From Gimesia alba (GTDB lineage Bacteria > Planctomycetota > Planctomycetia > Planctomycetales > Planctomycetaceae), in assembly GCF_007744675.1 (NCBI RefSeq), contig NZ_CP036269.1, forward strand, positions 6,685,046 to 6,749,045: a stretch of DNA of 64,000 bases, read 5' to 3'. Below are positions 31,209 through 39,244 of this stretch, one piece after another. The translations under genes were made by a program, and so were the position numbers. Within the stretch, counting starts at the first letter, position 1. Every line of letters begins with the position of its first letter. Under the pieces are notes generated by a model that did not search any database, was not told the DNA's origin, and was given only the letters and a program-made list of their open reading frames with translations.

Positions 31209-32474
31209 ATGCCGGTTTATCAATATGAGGCAATGGATAACACTGGACTCGAGGTAAAAGATACCATCGAAGCCCCATCCGAAGAAGAGGCCCAGACACT
31301 CATCAAAGAGAAGGGCTTTTTCGTCACCAAAATCGCCGAAAAAGGTCGTGGAAAAAAACAGAAGAAGGGAGCCGCCGCCACCAAAGGGGGCGGAGGTAAA
31401 AAGGGCGGAGGCGCCAAAAAAGGAGGCTTCTCCATCGGCGGTGTTCGCTCCAAACAGCTGACGACATTCACGCGACAGCTTTCCACGTTGCAGGACGCCG
31501 GCTTGCCGATTTTAAGAAGCCTGCGGATTCTCGAATCACAGGCCAAGCCAGGCCCGCTGAAAGCATCACTGGATGGTGTCATTGAAGATATTGAATCCGG
31601 AAATACACTCTCCGAAGCGATGGCCAAGCAGCCCAAGTGCTTTGACAACCTGTATGTCAACATGGTGAAAGCGGGGGAAGCCGGTGGTGCACTCGAAGTC
31701 ATTCTGCAACGTCTGGCAGAATTCAAAGAGCGTGCTCAAAGTCTGAAAAAGAAAGTGCAGGGGGCCATGATCTACCCGGTGGCGGTTATCACCGTTGCCA
31801 GTTTGATCGTCGGTTTCATTATGTACTGGATCATTCCGAAATTCAAAAAGATCTTCCTTGATTTCGGTACGGAACTTCCGGGCATCACTCTGTTATTGAT
31901 GAAAATCAGTGATATCGTGGTCAATTACTTTTATCTCTTCCCTGCAGTTCCACTGGCACTCTGGATCTTTATCAAAATCGTCAAGAAGAATAAGAAGGGT
32001 GCGTTTATTGTCGACTGGATCGCGCTGCGCATACCCTTATTAGGGAAGATTATCAGTAAGTCGGTGACGGCACGAACCTGCCGGACGCTGGGGACATTAA
32101 TCTCGTCCGGGGTGCCGATTCTGGAAGCAATTATCATTGCCCGCGACACGGCGGGGAATATGGTCTTCCAGAAAGCATTCGATACGATTTATGCCGCCAT
32201 TCGCGAAGGGGAAACCATGGCCGTTCCGCTCCGCGAGGCGCGGATTGTGGATGATATCGTCGTCAACATGGTGGACGTGGGTGAAGAGACCGGTGCGCTC
32301 GATAACATGCTCTACAAGGTTGCCGACGTGTACGACGAAGAGGTCGCGGTGCTGGTCGATGCGCTGGTGAGTTTGCTGGAACCGTTAATGGTGATCATTC
32401 TCGGTCTGATCGTCGGTTTTATCGTGATTGCGCTCTTCATGCCTTTGATCAAACTCTTGAATGACCTTTCGTAG
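31209..32474 (+). CDS. gspF: Type II secretion system F / PilC family inner-membrane platform protein
   Basis: 421 aa. It has the duplicated GspF/PilC domain (first half around TTFTRQLSTLQDAGLPILRS, second around ARTCRTLGTLISSGVPILEA) and three membrane segments, the last ending the protein. Residues about 47-80 form a low-complexity Gly/Lys-rich linker (KKGAAATKGGGGKKGGGAKK) that I do not know from textbook GspF, placed between the first and main cytoplasmic parts. The GGAG ribosome site precedes the ATG. A sigma-54-like promoter and the gspG-like gene follow. Confidence 0.92.
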   Translation: MPVYQYEAMDNTGLEVKDTIEAPSEEEAQTLIKEKGFFVTKIAEKGRGKKQKKGAAATKGGGGKKGGGAKKGGFSIGGVRSKQLTTFTRQLSTLQDAGLPILRSLRILESQAKPGPLKASLDGVIEDIESGNTLSEAMAKQPKCFDNLYVNMVKAGEAGGALEVILQRLAEFKERAQSLKKKVQGAMIYPVAVITVASLIVGFIMYWIIPKFKKIFLDFGTELPGITLLLMKISDIVVNYFYLFPAVPLALWIFIKIVKKNKKGAFIVDWIALRIPLLGKIISKSVTARTCRTLGTLISSGVPILEAIIIARDTAGNMVFQKAFDTIYAAIREGETMAVPLREARIVDDIVVNMVDVGEETGALDNMLYKVADVYDEEVAVLVDALVSLLEPLMVIILGLIVGFIVIALFMPLIKLLNDLS

Positions 32475-32595
32475 TATTTTGGATAGGGTGTTGCAAAATA
32501 ATACAGATATTTCCAACGTTTTATCGTGATTTGCGTAAAGCATAATGGCAATAAATCGTTTTGAATAAATACCTTATGCGTTTTGTTGTTTTTAA

Positions 32596-32609
32596 GGCAC
32601 AAAAATTGC
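32596..32609 (+). promoter_or_regulatory. Candidate sigma-54 (RpoN) promoter upstream of the gspG-like gene
   Basis: GGCAC at 32596-32600 and TTGC at 32606-32609 are spaced so that GG and GC are exactly the -24/-12 distance (12 bases from G to G). The sequence AGGCACAAAAATTGCC matches the consensus TGGCACG-N4-TTGC(A/T) at most conserved positions. It lies about 107 bp before the ATG of the prepilin gene. Sigma-54 control of pilins is known in Pseudomonas pilA; here it is inferred from sequence only. Confidence 0.55.
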
Positions 32610-32715
32610 CCTTAATAATGGATCAGGAAACTCTCGACTGATTTTGGTCTCTCAGGGATCAAACCTGGGTTTTCTCTCTCAAACTGTTGAATATGAAAAG
32701 AGTTAGGAGTTAACA

Positions 32716-33660
32716 ATGAACCGTCGGTCGCCCCAAACCCTCACGGCGTCACAGCAAAACAGGCGTGCGTTCACATTAGTCGAACTCATGATTGTAATTG
32801 TGATCATCCTGATTCTATTAGGCCTGCTCATCCCCGCCATCGGTGCGGTCCGCCTCCGAGCACAACAAGCGAATGTGCGTGCGGAAATTGCCAATTTTGA
32901 AACGGCGATTACCGCATTCAAGCAGGATTTTGGTATAGACCCTCCCAGCGGAATTGTATTGTACGAGTCTGGCACTGCCACTTGGGATCAGAGTAGTAAA
33001 GGCTTCATTCGACAGTTGTGGCCTCAGTTTGATTTTTCATTGAACAAAGATATCAACGGGGACGGCGATGTGGTTGATACCATTACTTTGAATGCGGGTG
33101 AATGCCTGGTCTTCTTCTTAGGTGGAGTCTTTGAGCAAACCCCAGACGGCACCTACAGAGTTTATGGATTTTCAAAAAATCCTGCTCAGCCATTTCTAAA
33201 TCCCGGTCATACTTCAGCAGATCCCGGATATAGCGCTGCCTATTCTGCATCCAATACAAGTCGCCAGGGACCTTACTTTGAATTTGACAGCAGTCGCTTC
33301 GTCGATACCGATTCCGATACTGCCCTTGAATATATAGATTCATTTCCCGGCCAACAACTACCGTATATATATCTCAGTAGCTACGAGGGTCGCGGTTATC
33401 GAACTGCAGATCTACCTGCGACACTCGGTTTTAGAAGTGTCTATCGTGAGGGCAATTCAGCCCATGGTTCAACTCCCGGAGTACCGTTTAAAGCGAAGTC
33501 GTACCAGATTATTTCTCCTGGTGCCGATTTCCAGTATGGAACTGGCGGGAATTATGATCCCGACAAGAACTTTCCCGGTCCTCAGCTTCCGACATATACT
33601 GATGACCGAACTGTCGAAGCAGATAACATCACCAATTTCGTCAGTGGTTCCCTGAAATAG
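32716..33660 (+). CDS. Prepilin-like protein, GspG-type position
   Basis: 314 aa. A type III signal sequence reads NRRAFTLVELMIV: cleavage after Ala18 (instead of the more usual Gly), mature N-terminus Phe, and Glu at +5. The hydrophobic alpha-1 helix follows (VIVIILILLGLLIPAIG). The C-terminal domain is much longer than in T2SS GspG (about 140 aa) and contains a DINGDGDVVDT segment of Ca-binding look. It is the first of six consecutive pseudopilin genes and lies in the gspG slot of the canonical order. Confidence 0.82.
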   Translation: MNRRSPQTLTASQQNRRAFTLVELMIVIVIILILLGLLIPAIGAVRLRAQQANVRAEIANFETAITAFKQDFGIDPPSGIVLYESGTATWDQSSKGFIRQLWPQFDFSLNKDINGDGDVVDTITLNAGECLVFFLGGVFEQTPDGTYRVYGFSKNPAQPFLNPGHTSADPGYSAAYSASNTSRQGPYFEFDSSRFVDTDSDTALEYIDSFPGQQLPYIYLSSYEGRGYRTADLPATLGFRSVYREGNSAHGSTPGVPFKAKSYQIISPGADFQYGTGGNYDPDKNFPGPQLPTYTDDRTVEADNITNFVSGSLK

Positions 33661-33676
33661 TCAGCGTATCGTTTTT

Positions 33677-34768
33677 ATGAAGTCAGGTTTCACAATGCGA
33701 CATCTTAGAATTCATCAATCCGTTCAATCAACGCGAAGCGGTTTTACGATCGTGGAATTGATGATGGTAGTCGGCATCCTGCTGTTTTTGATTGCGACAT
33801 CTGTGTTTGTCGTGAGAAACCTCGGCAACACCGCCCGGGAAAAGGCAACGATGTCGACGATTACCAAAATCAATGGTTTGCTGACTCAACGAATTGATGC
33901 GTTACGCAGGGCTTCAGGCGCAAATCGTAATCAAACAGATCTGGAACGCCTGGTTTCTTTTCGCTCAACAAAATTGAGACGCTCCACTAGTGATAGTACT
34001 AACATTGGACTGGGGGCGGGCGCCAGTTCTGTCTCAACAGATGTCCTTGAAATCCTGGTTGCGAAAGATTTGTTCCGTCAGTATTTCCCTCAGGTGCGAA
34101 ATGAGAATGCATCCATTGATTCACTCATGGATGCCGTCGCTGGTACGAGCGGGGCCGCCGGTAATCTTGGCTCTGATGGCGGGCGAAGTGTTTCTGCTGA
34201 GTACCTGTATTATTTTCTCACGCAACATGGCGTCTATGGAGCGGCCCCTTTGGGTGAAGATAATTTCCTTTCCACAGAAGTGGTAGATACCGACGGGGAC
34301 GGGCTCAAAGAATTTGTTGATAGTTGGGGAAGGCCTCTCCGCTTTTACCGTTGGCCCACGCGCCTGATCAAGCCGGACGGCGTCAATGTAGATCGCACAA
34401 CCGCAGGCTACCTTATTTCGAGTCTGCCGGCAGAGGTCATTTCTGGCACGGGACAACGTGACCCTCTCACAATTGATCCCGATGATCCCAAGGGTCTGAT
34501 ACAGTTGGATAATCAAAATCTGAGTGGCCTTTTAAACCCGCTCTTTGCTGCCAGCGATTCTTCGACGCCTTATACACTGCCCCAGTATGCGACGAGAGAC
34601 ACCTATTCCATACCCTTAATCGTCTCAGCAGGGCAGGATAGTATCTTAGGCCTGTATGAGCCGGTCGATGCAACAAACAATGGTTATTTATGCCATCCTG
34701 ATGCTGCTAATTTTGATGGTCTGTTCGACAATATTACGAATCACAATCAACGAGCGGGAGGAAATTAG
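33677..34768 (+). CDS. Prepilin-like protein (extra pseudopilin between G and H positions)
   Basis: 363 aa. The prepilin motif is RSGFTIVELMMV: cleavage after Gly22, mature Phe23, Glu27 at +5. A second in-frame Met at 33695 would also leave the motif intact; an earlier SGFT at 3-6 is not followed by a hydrophobic helix. A C-terminal segment DTDGDGLKEFVDSWGRPLRF resembles the conserved C-terminal part of planctomycete pseudopilins. No classical gsp counterpart is assigned. Gap to the previous gene is 16 bp; it overlaps nothing. Confidence 0.75.
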   Translation: MKSGFTMRHLRIHQSVQSTRSGFTIVELMMVVGILLFLIATSVFVVRNLGNTAREKATMSTITKINGLLTQRIDALRRASGANRNQTDLERLVSFRSTKLRRSTSDSTNIGLGAGASSVSTDVLEILVAKDLFRQYFPQVRNENASIDSLMDAVAGTSGAAGNLGSDGGRSVSAEYLYYFLTQHGVYGAAPLGEDNFLSTEVVDTDGDGLKEFVDSWGRPLRFYRWPTRLIKPDGVNVDRTTAGYLISSLPAEVISGTGQRDPLTIDPDDPKGLIQLDNQNLSGLLNPLFAASDSSTPYTLPQYATRDTYSIPLIVSAGQDSILGLYEPVDATNNGYLCHPDAANFDGLFDNITNHNQRAGGN

Positions 34769-34772
34769 TATT

Positions 34773-36122
34773 ATGAAAATATTATCCCGTTCCAATTTAC
34801 CCCTGAAATATATTGGTTTAAAAGCACGCAAGACTCCGTCAGGTTTTACGTTGGTTGAGTTGTTGGTCGTCATTTCCATTTTGGCAATTCTGGCAGTCAT
34901 CACGATTACCTCGATCAACTTTGCGCTGGCCTCTGATGTGACTCGGTCCGCTTCTCGTCAGGTGCAATCCTATCTGGCGGGAGCCCGTGACAGAGCCATA
35001 TACGCAAAAGCACCTCGCGGCGTTCGATTTTTATTAGACCGGACCGGTAGTCAGGGAAGCACGATTTCAAGTAACCGTGCGACTGTAACCAGTATGGTCT
35101 ACATTGCACCTTCCGAGCCTTGGTCTCGTGGCACGATTAACCTAGAACGAATCGATGAAAGCCCTGATGACGGAACCGCCGATGGTCCGGATATCTTTGA
35201 AGTCCGCGGAACGGGAACAGACTGGAAATTTCTCTATGACCGTGGTCAAATCCTCGAAAATGCACGTATTAAGATTCCCGATACTGGGAGCGGCATTTGG
35301 TATACCATTAATTTGGCCGCTTCCACAATCAATTCATCCGAGGAAGTCTTGCGATTAACGACCCCTTACCGTGAGTCAGGTACTAACCCTCATCCTGCAG
35401 TTATCGCTTTTACTGCCGGTAGTGGGCCGAGTACCTATCAGTTAGAGCTCGTCTCAGAGGTCCTACCTGGTGAGGAGCCGGTTCTGTTGCCCAATGGGGC
35501 CGCCATTGATTTGGATCGCTCGTTTATCCCGGCCAGTTGGAGGTCGAATTTATTTTCACCCGGTGATGATGGTCAACCCGGTAAGAGTGGCGTTGACGAT
35601 GATGGGGCAAATGGAAACGATGATGCCGCAGAACTCGGCTGGCCCGGTTCCGATGACGTACGTCTTTACTCCAGCCAGTTGGATCTGATGTTTTCTCCCC
35701 GCGGCTCGGTAATTGGAAGAGAAGCCGGCAGTGGCAAAATTCACTTTGCCATTAACTCGATTGAAAATATTAATTCGACCTGGTTAAGCGGGACCGACTA
35801 TGCGGAAGGGGACCGCATTCAAATTCCTGCCCGTGGCACAGTGGGCAGCTATAGCTATACTCCCTACGATCGAACGTACGTTTGTAAGACGGCCGGCACC
35901 AGTGGTTCTGACCCTACCGTGTTTCTCGCATCAGGAGCGCGGGTTGATGGCGTCTCTTTCACAACAGACGGTTCAGTCGTTTGGGAAGTCGAGCCGAACA
36001 CGTCGACGATTCTTCTCTCTTTGTACACCCGCACCGGAAGTATCAGCGCAAGCCAGCTCAATGTCTCTGGTATCGCATTTGATCCATTCAAATATGCAGA
36101 AACAGGAGAGGTGTCAAAGTGA
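34773..36122 (+). CDS. Prepilin-like protein, GspH-type
   Basis: 449 aa. The start at 34773 (MKILSRS) follows an AGGAGG-like ribosome site and 4 bp of spacing from the preceding stop; an upstream frame from 34656 overlaps the previous gene. The motif PSGFTLVELLVV has cleavage after Gly24 and Glu29 at +5. The N-terminal helix is followed by SRQVQSYLAGARDRAIYAK, the pattern seen after the helix in GspH/FimT. A Asp/Gly/Asn-rich stretch near residues 265-295 (GDDGQPGKSGVDDDGANGND) is shared with the next gene. Far longer than textbook GspH (about 160 aa). Confidence 0.8.
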   Translation: MKILSRSNLPLKYIGLKARKTPSGFTLVELLVVISILAILAVITITSINFALASDVTRSASRQVQSYLAGARDRAIYAKAPRGVRFLLDRTGSQGSTISSNRATVTSMVYIAPSEPWSRGTINLERIDESPDDGTADGPDIFEVRGTGTDWKFLYDRGQILENARIKIPDTGSGIWYTINLAASTINSSEEVLRLTTPYRESGTNPHPAVIAFTAGSGPSTYQLELVSEVLPGEEPVLLPNGAAIDLDRSFIPASWRSNLFSPGDDGQPGKSGVDDDGANGNDDAAELGWPGSDDVRLYSSQLDLMFSPRGSVIGREAGSGKIHFAINSIENINSTWLSGTDYAEGDRIQIPARGTVGSYSYTPYDRTYVCKTAGTSGSDPTVFLASGARVDGVSFTTDGSVVWEVEPNTSTILLSLYTRTGSISASQLNVSGIAFDPFKYAETGEVSK

Positions 36123-37492
36123 AGTTATCTCTGATTTCTACCCCACATTTGATCAATCAACGGCCCGGTCGTGCGGGTTCCACGCTGATGGAAGTGCTCA
36201 TGTCCATTTTGATTATGAGCGTTGGCGTGATCTCTCTGGCATCACTCTTTCCGGTTTCGATTCTGAATGGAGTGCAGGCAACCAATTTAACCAACGGCAC
36301 CATCTTACGCTACAACGCCGAAGCCTTGATCGATTCCTTTCCCGGCCCACTCGTACACGACCCGGACGCTGATGGAAATTACCTTGAACATCGCAGTCAG
36401 GGATTCTATATCGTTGACCCTCTTGGCTACTATGCGGCCGAAGATGACAACAACACTGCTGCAACAACGTTGAAAATCCGTTTCGGTAATGACGGTAATG
36501 GAAATCGAAACCCGCAAGTTCCCCGGTATGACGCTGGTTTTTATTCAGTCGCTTTAGCACAAGCTTTGGCAGCAACACCTACACCGACACAAGCAGAAGC
36601 AATCGCAACAGCAAAAGCAGTCTCACGTCAAAATGCATTTCGTTATTTTTCCAGTCAGGATAGCTGGACTAGGCTTTATGATGTAATTCCGGTTTTCGAT
36701 ACCACTATTCCTACTCCGACTCCAACCTCAGTGATGGTTGATCTCTCTAGCAGCAACATTGATTTAGTTGGACTCAAGTCTATCATCGATGGAGCCGCGA
36801 ACGGTGGTCGCCTGGTTTTATTTGACAGTACGGGAAAGCAGGCACAAGTACGCCCTTTGACTTCAGGTAATATTAATGATGTTACCGGCGTTATTTCCTG
36901 GACGAATCCGCTGCCTGCGAATCCGCTTTATGAGCAAATCTCACGAGTTCTGATTGAAATCCAAGACCCACGTTATTCCTACTTTTTAACAGTCAGACAT
37001 GAACCCAACCAGGTTGCTTCTGTTGACGTGGTTGTTTTCTTCCGTCGAAACCTGTCGCCCGAGTTTGAAGCGCTGCATGATGTCGAAGACTTTGTTGAAG
37101 AATGGCTACCAGGGCCGGATGGCAAACCTGGTGTCGCTGGTGTCAACGATGATGGGATTAACGGAACTGACGATTATGGAGAATTCGGCGCACTGGGCTC
37201 TGATGATTATAAACGGACTTCATTCCGGCTTTATTTTAATGCGAACTACACGAATCCGCTTTTGAAAAAAGGGGGATACATTTTCGATCATCAAAACGCG
37301 CGTTGGTATCGCATTCAAAATTTTGAAAAGAGTACCAATGATGATTATGCAGATATTGTTCTGGAACAACCAATTCTAGAGTCGATTACCCGTCCTTCAC
37401 CCCGTGGTGGGCACTTAGAAGGGGTCATTGTGATGCCGAATGTTGTCCAGGTCTATTCTTTGGGAAACAAGCTCGATCCAGATAATCCTTAA
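36119..37492 (+). CDS. Prepilin-like protein, GspI/PilV-type
   Basis: 457 aa with a GTG start overlapping the preceding stop (GTGA), so translation is likely coupled. The motif RAGSTLMEVLMSILIMSVG has cleavage after Gly20, mature Ser21 and Glu25 at +5, as in PilV/GspI-type minor pilins. A C-terminal stretch (PGPDGKPGVAGVNDDGINGT) repeats the Asp/Gly motif of the preceding gene, followed by DDYGEFGALGSDD. The mature domain otherwise has no recognisable fold by eye. Confidence 0.78.
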   Translation: MKLSLISTPHLINQRPGRAGSTLMEVLMSILIMSVGVISLASLFPVSILNGVQATNLTNGTILRYNAEALIDSFPGPLVHDPDADGNYLEHRSQGFYIVDPLGYYAAEDDNNTAATTLKIRFGNDGNGNRNPQVPRYDAGFYSVALAQALAATPTPTQAEAIATAKAVSRQNAFRYFSSQDSWTRLYDVIPVFDTTIPTPTPTSVMVDLSSSNIDLVGLKSIIDGAANGGRLVLFDSTGKQAQVRPLTSGNINDVTGVISWTNPLPANPLYEQISRVLIEIQDPRYSYFLTVRHEPNQVASVDVVVFFRRNLSPEFEALHDVEDFVEEWLPGPDGKPGVAGVNDDGINGTDDYGEFGALGSDDYKRTSFRLYFNANYTNPLLKKGGYIFDHQNARWYRIQNFEKSTNDDYADIVLEQPILESITRPSPRGGHLEGVIVMPNVVQVYSLGNKLDPDNP

Positions 37493-37551
37493 GATTGTTG
37501 AATTTACGATACTTCACGTCTAAATAATTCTCTCTTCAACAAGAACCTTGT

Positions 37552-39168
37552 ATGAAAACACCGGCACAAAAAACAAATTCGAAACGACCAAAGTCAACTC
37601 GCGAGAAACGTAGCGGTTTTACGTTGGTCGAGATGCTTGTCTCTGTGGTGCTTGTCTTACTCATGATGCTGATGTTTACGCAGATCTTTGAAATACTCTC
37701 CGGATCAACGGTGAAGCAACGTGGGCTTTCGGAAAATGATCAGCGTGCCAGATTACTGACCACGATCCTGAAAGCAGATTTAGACAATCGAACATTTCAG
37801 TATTTGCTCCCCTTTGCAAGAAGAGATAATGATCTTGCTCCAGGATCTGTTCCCCCGGCCAATGATGATCCACGTAGCGAACTATTCCGAGAATCTGAAC
37901 GTAGAGGGTACTTTTACATTTCTGAAAATGACCCCAATGATACGACTGATGACTTACTTCAGCTGACCGTGTCCCGGACAGCCAACCCGAGTTTGACAGA
38001 TCAACCTTTCTATTTTGGAAAAGCAACCGATTTAAGCAATCGTCTTGCTGCACCCAATAACAGATTATCAGCCAATCCGAACCAGCCCGATGCAGATGAC
38101 GCAAGATTAGTTTCCGATCAAACGTCCCAATCGTCGGCTGCGGAGGTTTGCTATTTCTTAAGAGGCAGCAATCTTTACCGCCGCCAGATGCTGCTCCGCG
38201 AACCGCTGGGCTTAACAGAAATAGTAACTTCACAGCCAGAGGCTTCTTCTACGTCAGGTAGCGAAGCATTTTTTATACGCCCCGATGATGGTACTCCACT
38301 TTATGGACAGGGATATGCGGGCACCGATAACTTTTGGGGAGACTTCGATTCTTCTGCGTTTAGGCTTGTTGTAGGTATGGATAGATACGCTCGGTTTCAT
38401 GATATCGGATCTCTTGATAATACCCAGTTGGGGCCGTTTTCGGCTGATTATCCTTTGGGGATGCCTCTAGCCCGTTTTGGTTTTAATCATGCGACAGGCC
38501 GTTCACGTGAGTTTGCAACCTACTTACCAGAAACAGGGCCCATACCGCCTGTTTCGCCGATTCCCGTTTTTATGGGAAGGTTTACGCAAGGGGAAACTTC
38601 TCATTCAACCTTTAACTACCCACACGATTTAACTCATAGTTCAGTAGGTGGTGGCGGAAACCCAATGGATGCCGCTTCAGGACCACAGTTTTATGTCGTC
38701 CCTGATGACAGATCGCTGGTTGCTTTCAACGACCCCAATGATCGCACTAGTGGGGTCTCTTTCAACAGCAATGGTCCGAGAAGATCGGAGGACTTGGTTC
38801 TATCAAATGTGATTTCGTTCGATGTGAAAGTTTTTGATGATGCTGCGGGCATTTTTGTTGATATAGGCGGCCCCGCTGCAAACACATTTTCTACAGCCAA
38901 AAACCAAAATGGTAACGCTGGCAATTTACAATACAATAATATTTTTGATACCTGGCATCCCAGTGCTGATGTGGGAGGCGACCTTGATGCCCCTTATCCG
39001 TTAATTTCCCCCTATGATGTGACTAATGTGGATGTTGATTCGGGGACTGCCGGAACACAACTCCCAACGCCAAATCCGCTGAGGGCAATCCAAATTATCA
39101 TACAGTATAAAGATGTCTCTTCTGGACAATTGCGACAGATTTCTTTAATTCACCCGTTGCGCAAATAG
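37552..39168 (+). CDS. Prepilin-like protein, GspJ-type
   Basis: 538 aa. The prepilin motif is RSGFTLVEMLVSVVLV with cleavage after Gly22, Phe23, Glu27 at +5. The helix is followed by QRGLSENDQRARLLTTILKADL, matching the region after alpha-1 in GspJ (where a Arg/Asp-rich helix is typical). The C-terminal end (AIQIIIQYKDVSSGQLRQIS) is the beta strand/IH-type ending seen in GspJ-like proteins. Longer than textbook GspJ (about 200 aa). It is followed by the giant GspK-like gene. Confidence 0.78.
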   Translation: MKTPAQKTNSKRPKSTREKRSGFTLVEMLVSVVLVLLMMLMFTQIFEILSGSTVKQRGLSENDQRARLLTTILKADLDNRTFQYLLPFARRDNDLAPGSVPPANDDPRSELFRESERRGYFYISENDPNDTTDDLLQLTVSRTANPSLTDQPFYFGKATDLSNRLAAPNNRLSANPNQPDADDARLVSDQTSQSSAAEVCYFLRGSNLYRRQMLLREPLGLTEIVTSQPEASSTSGSEAFFIRPDDGTPLYGQGYAGTDNFWGDFDSSAFRLVVGMDRYARFHDIGSLDNTQLGPFSADYPLGMPLARFGFNHATGRSREFATYLPETGPIPPVSPIPVFMGRFTQGETSHSTFNYPHDLTHSSVGGGGNPMDAASGPQFYVVPDDRSLVAFNDPNDRTSGVSFNSNGPRRSEDLVLSNVISFDVKVFDDAAGIFVDIGGPAANTFSTAKNQNGNAGNLQYNNIFDTWHPSADVGGDLDAPYPLISPYDVTNVDVDSGTAGTQLPTPNPLRAIQIIIQYKDVSSGQLRQISLIHPLRK

Positions 39169-39244
39169 GTGAATTAGTAACACAGATAGCATTCTTAAGA
39201 CATTCGGATAGGCCGCGGCTAGTCTTTAACAATGGGAGGTTTTC

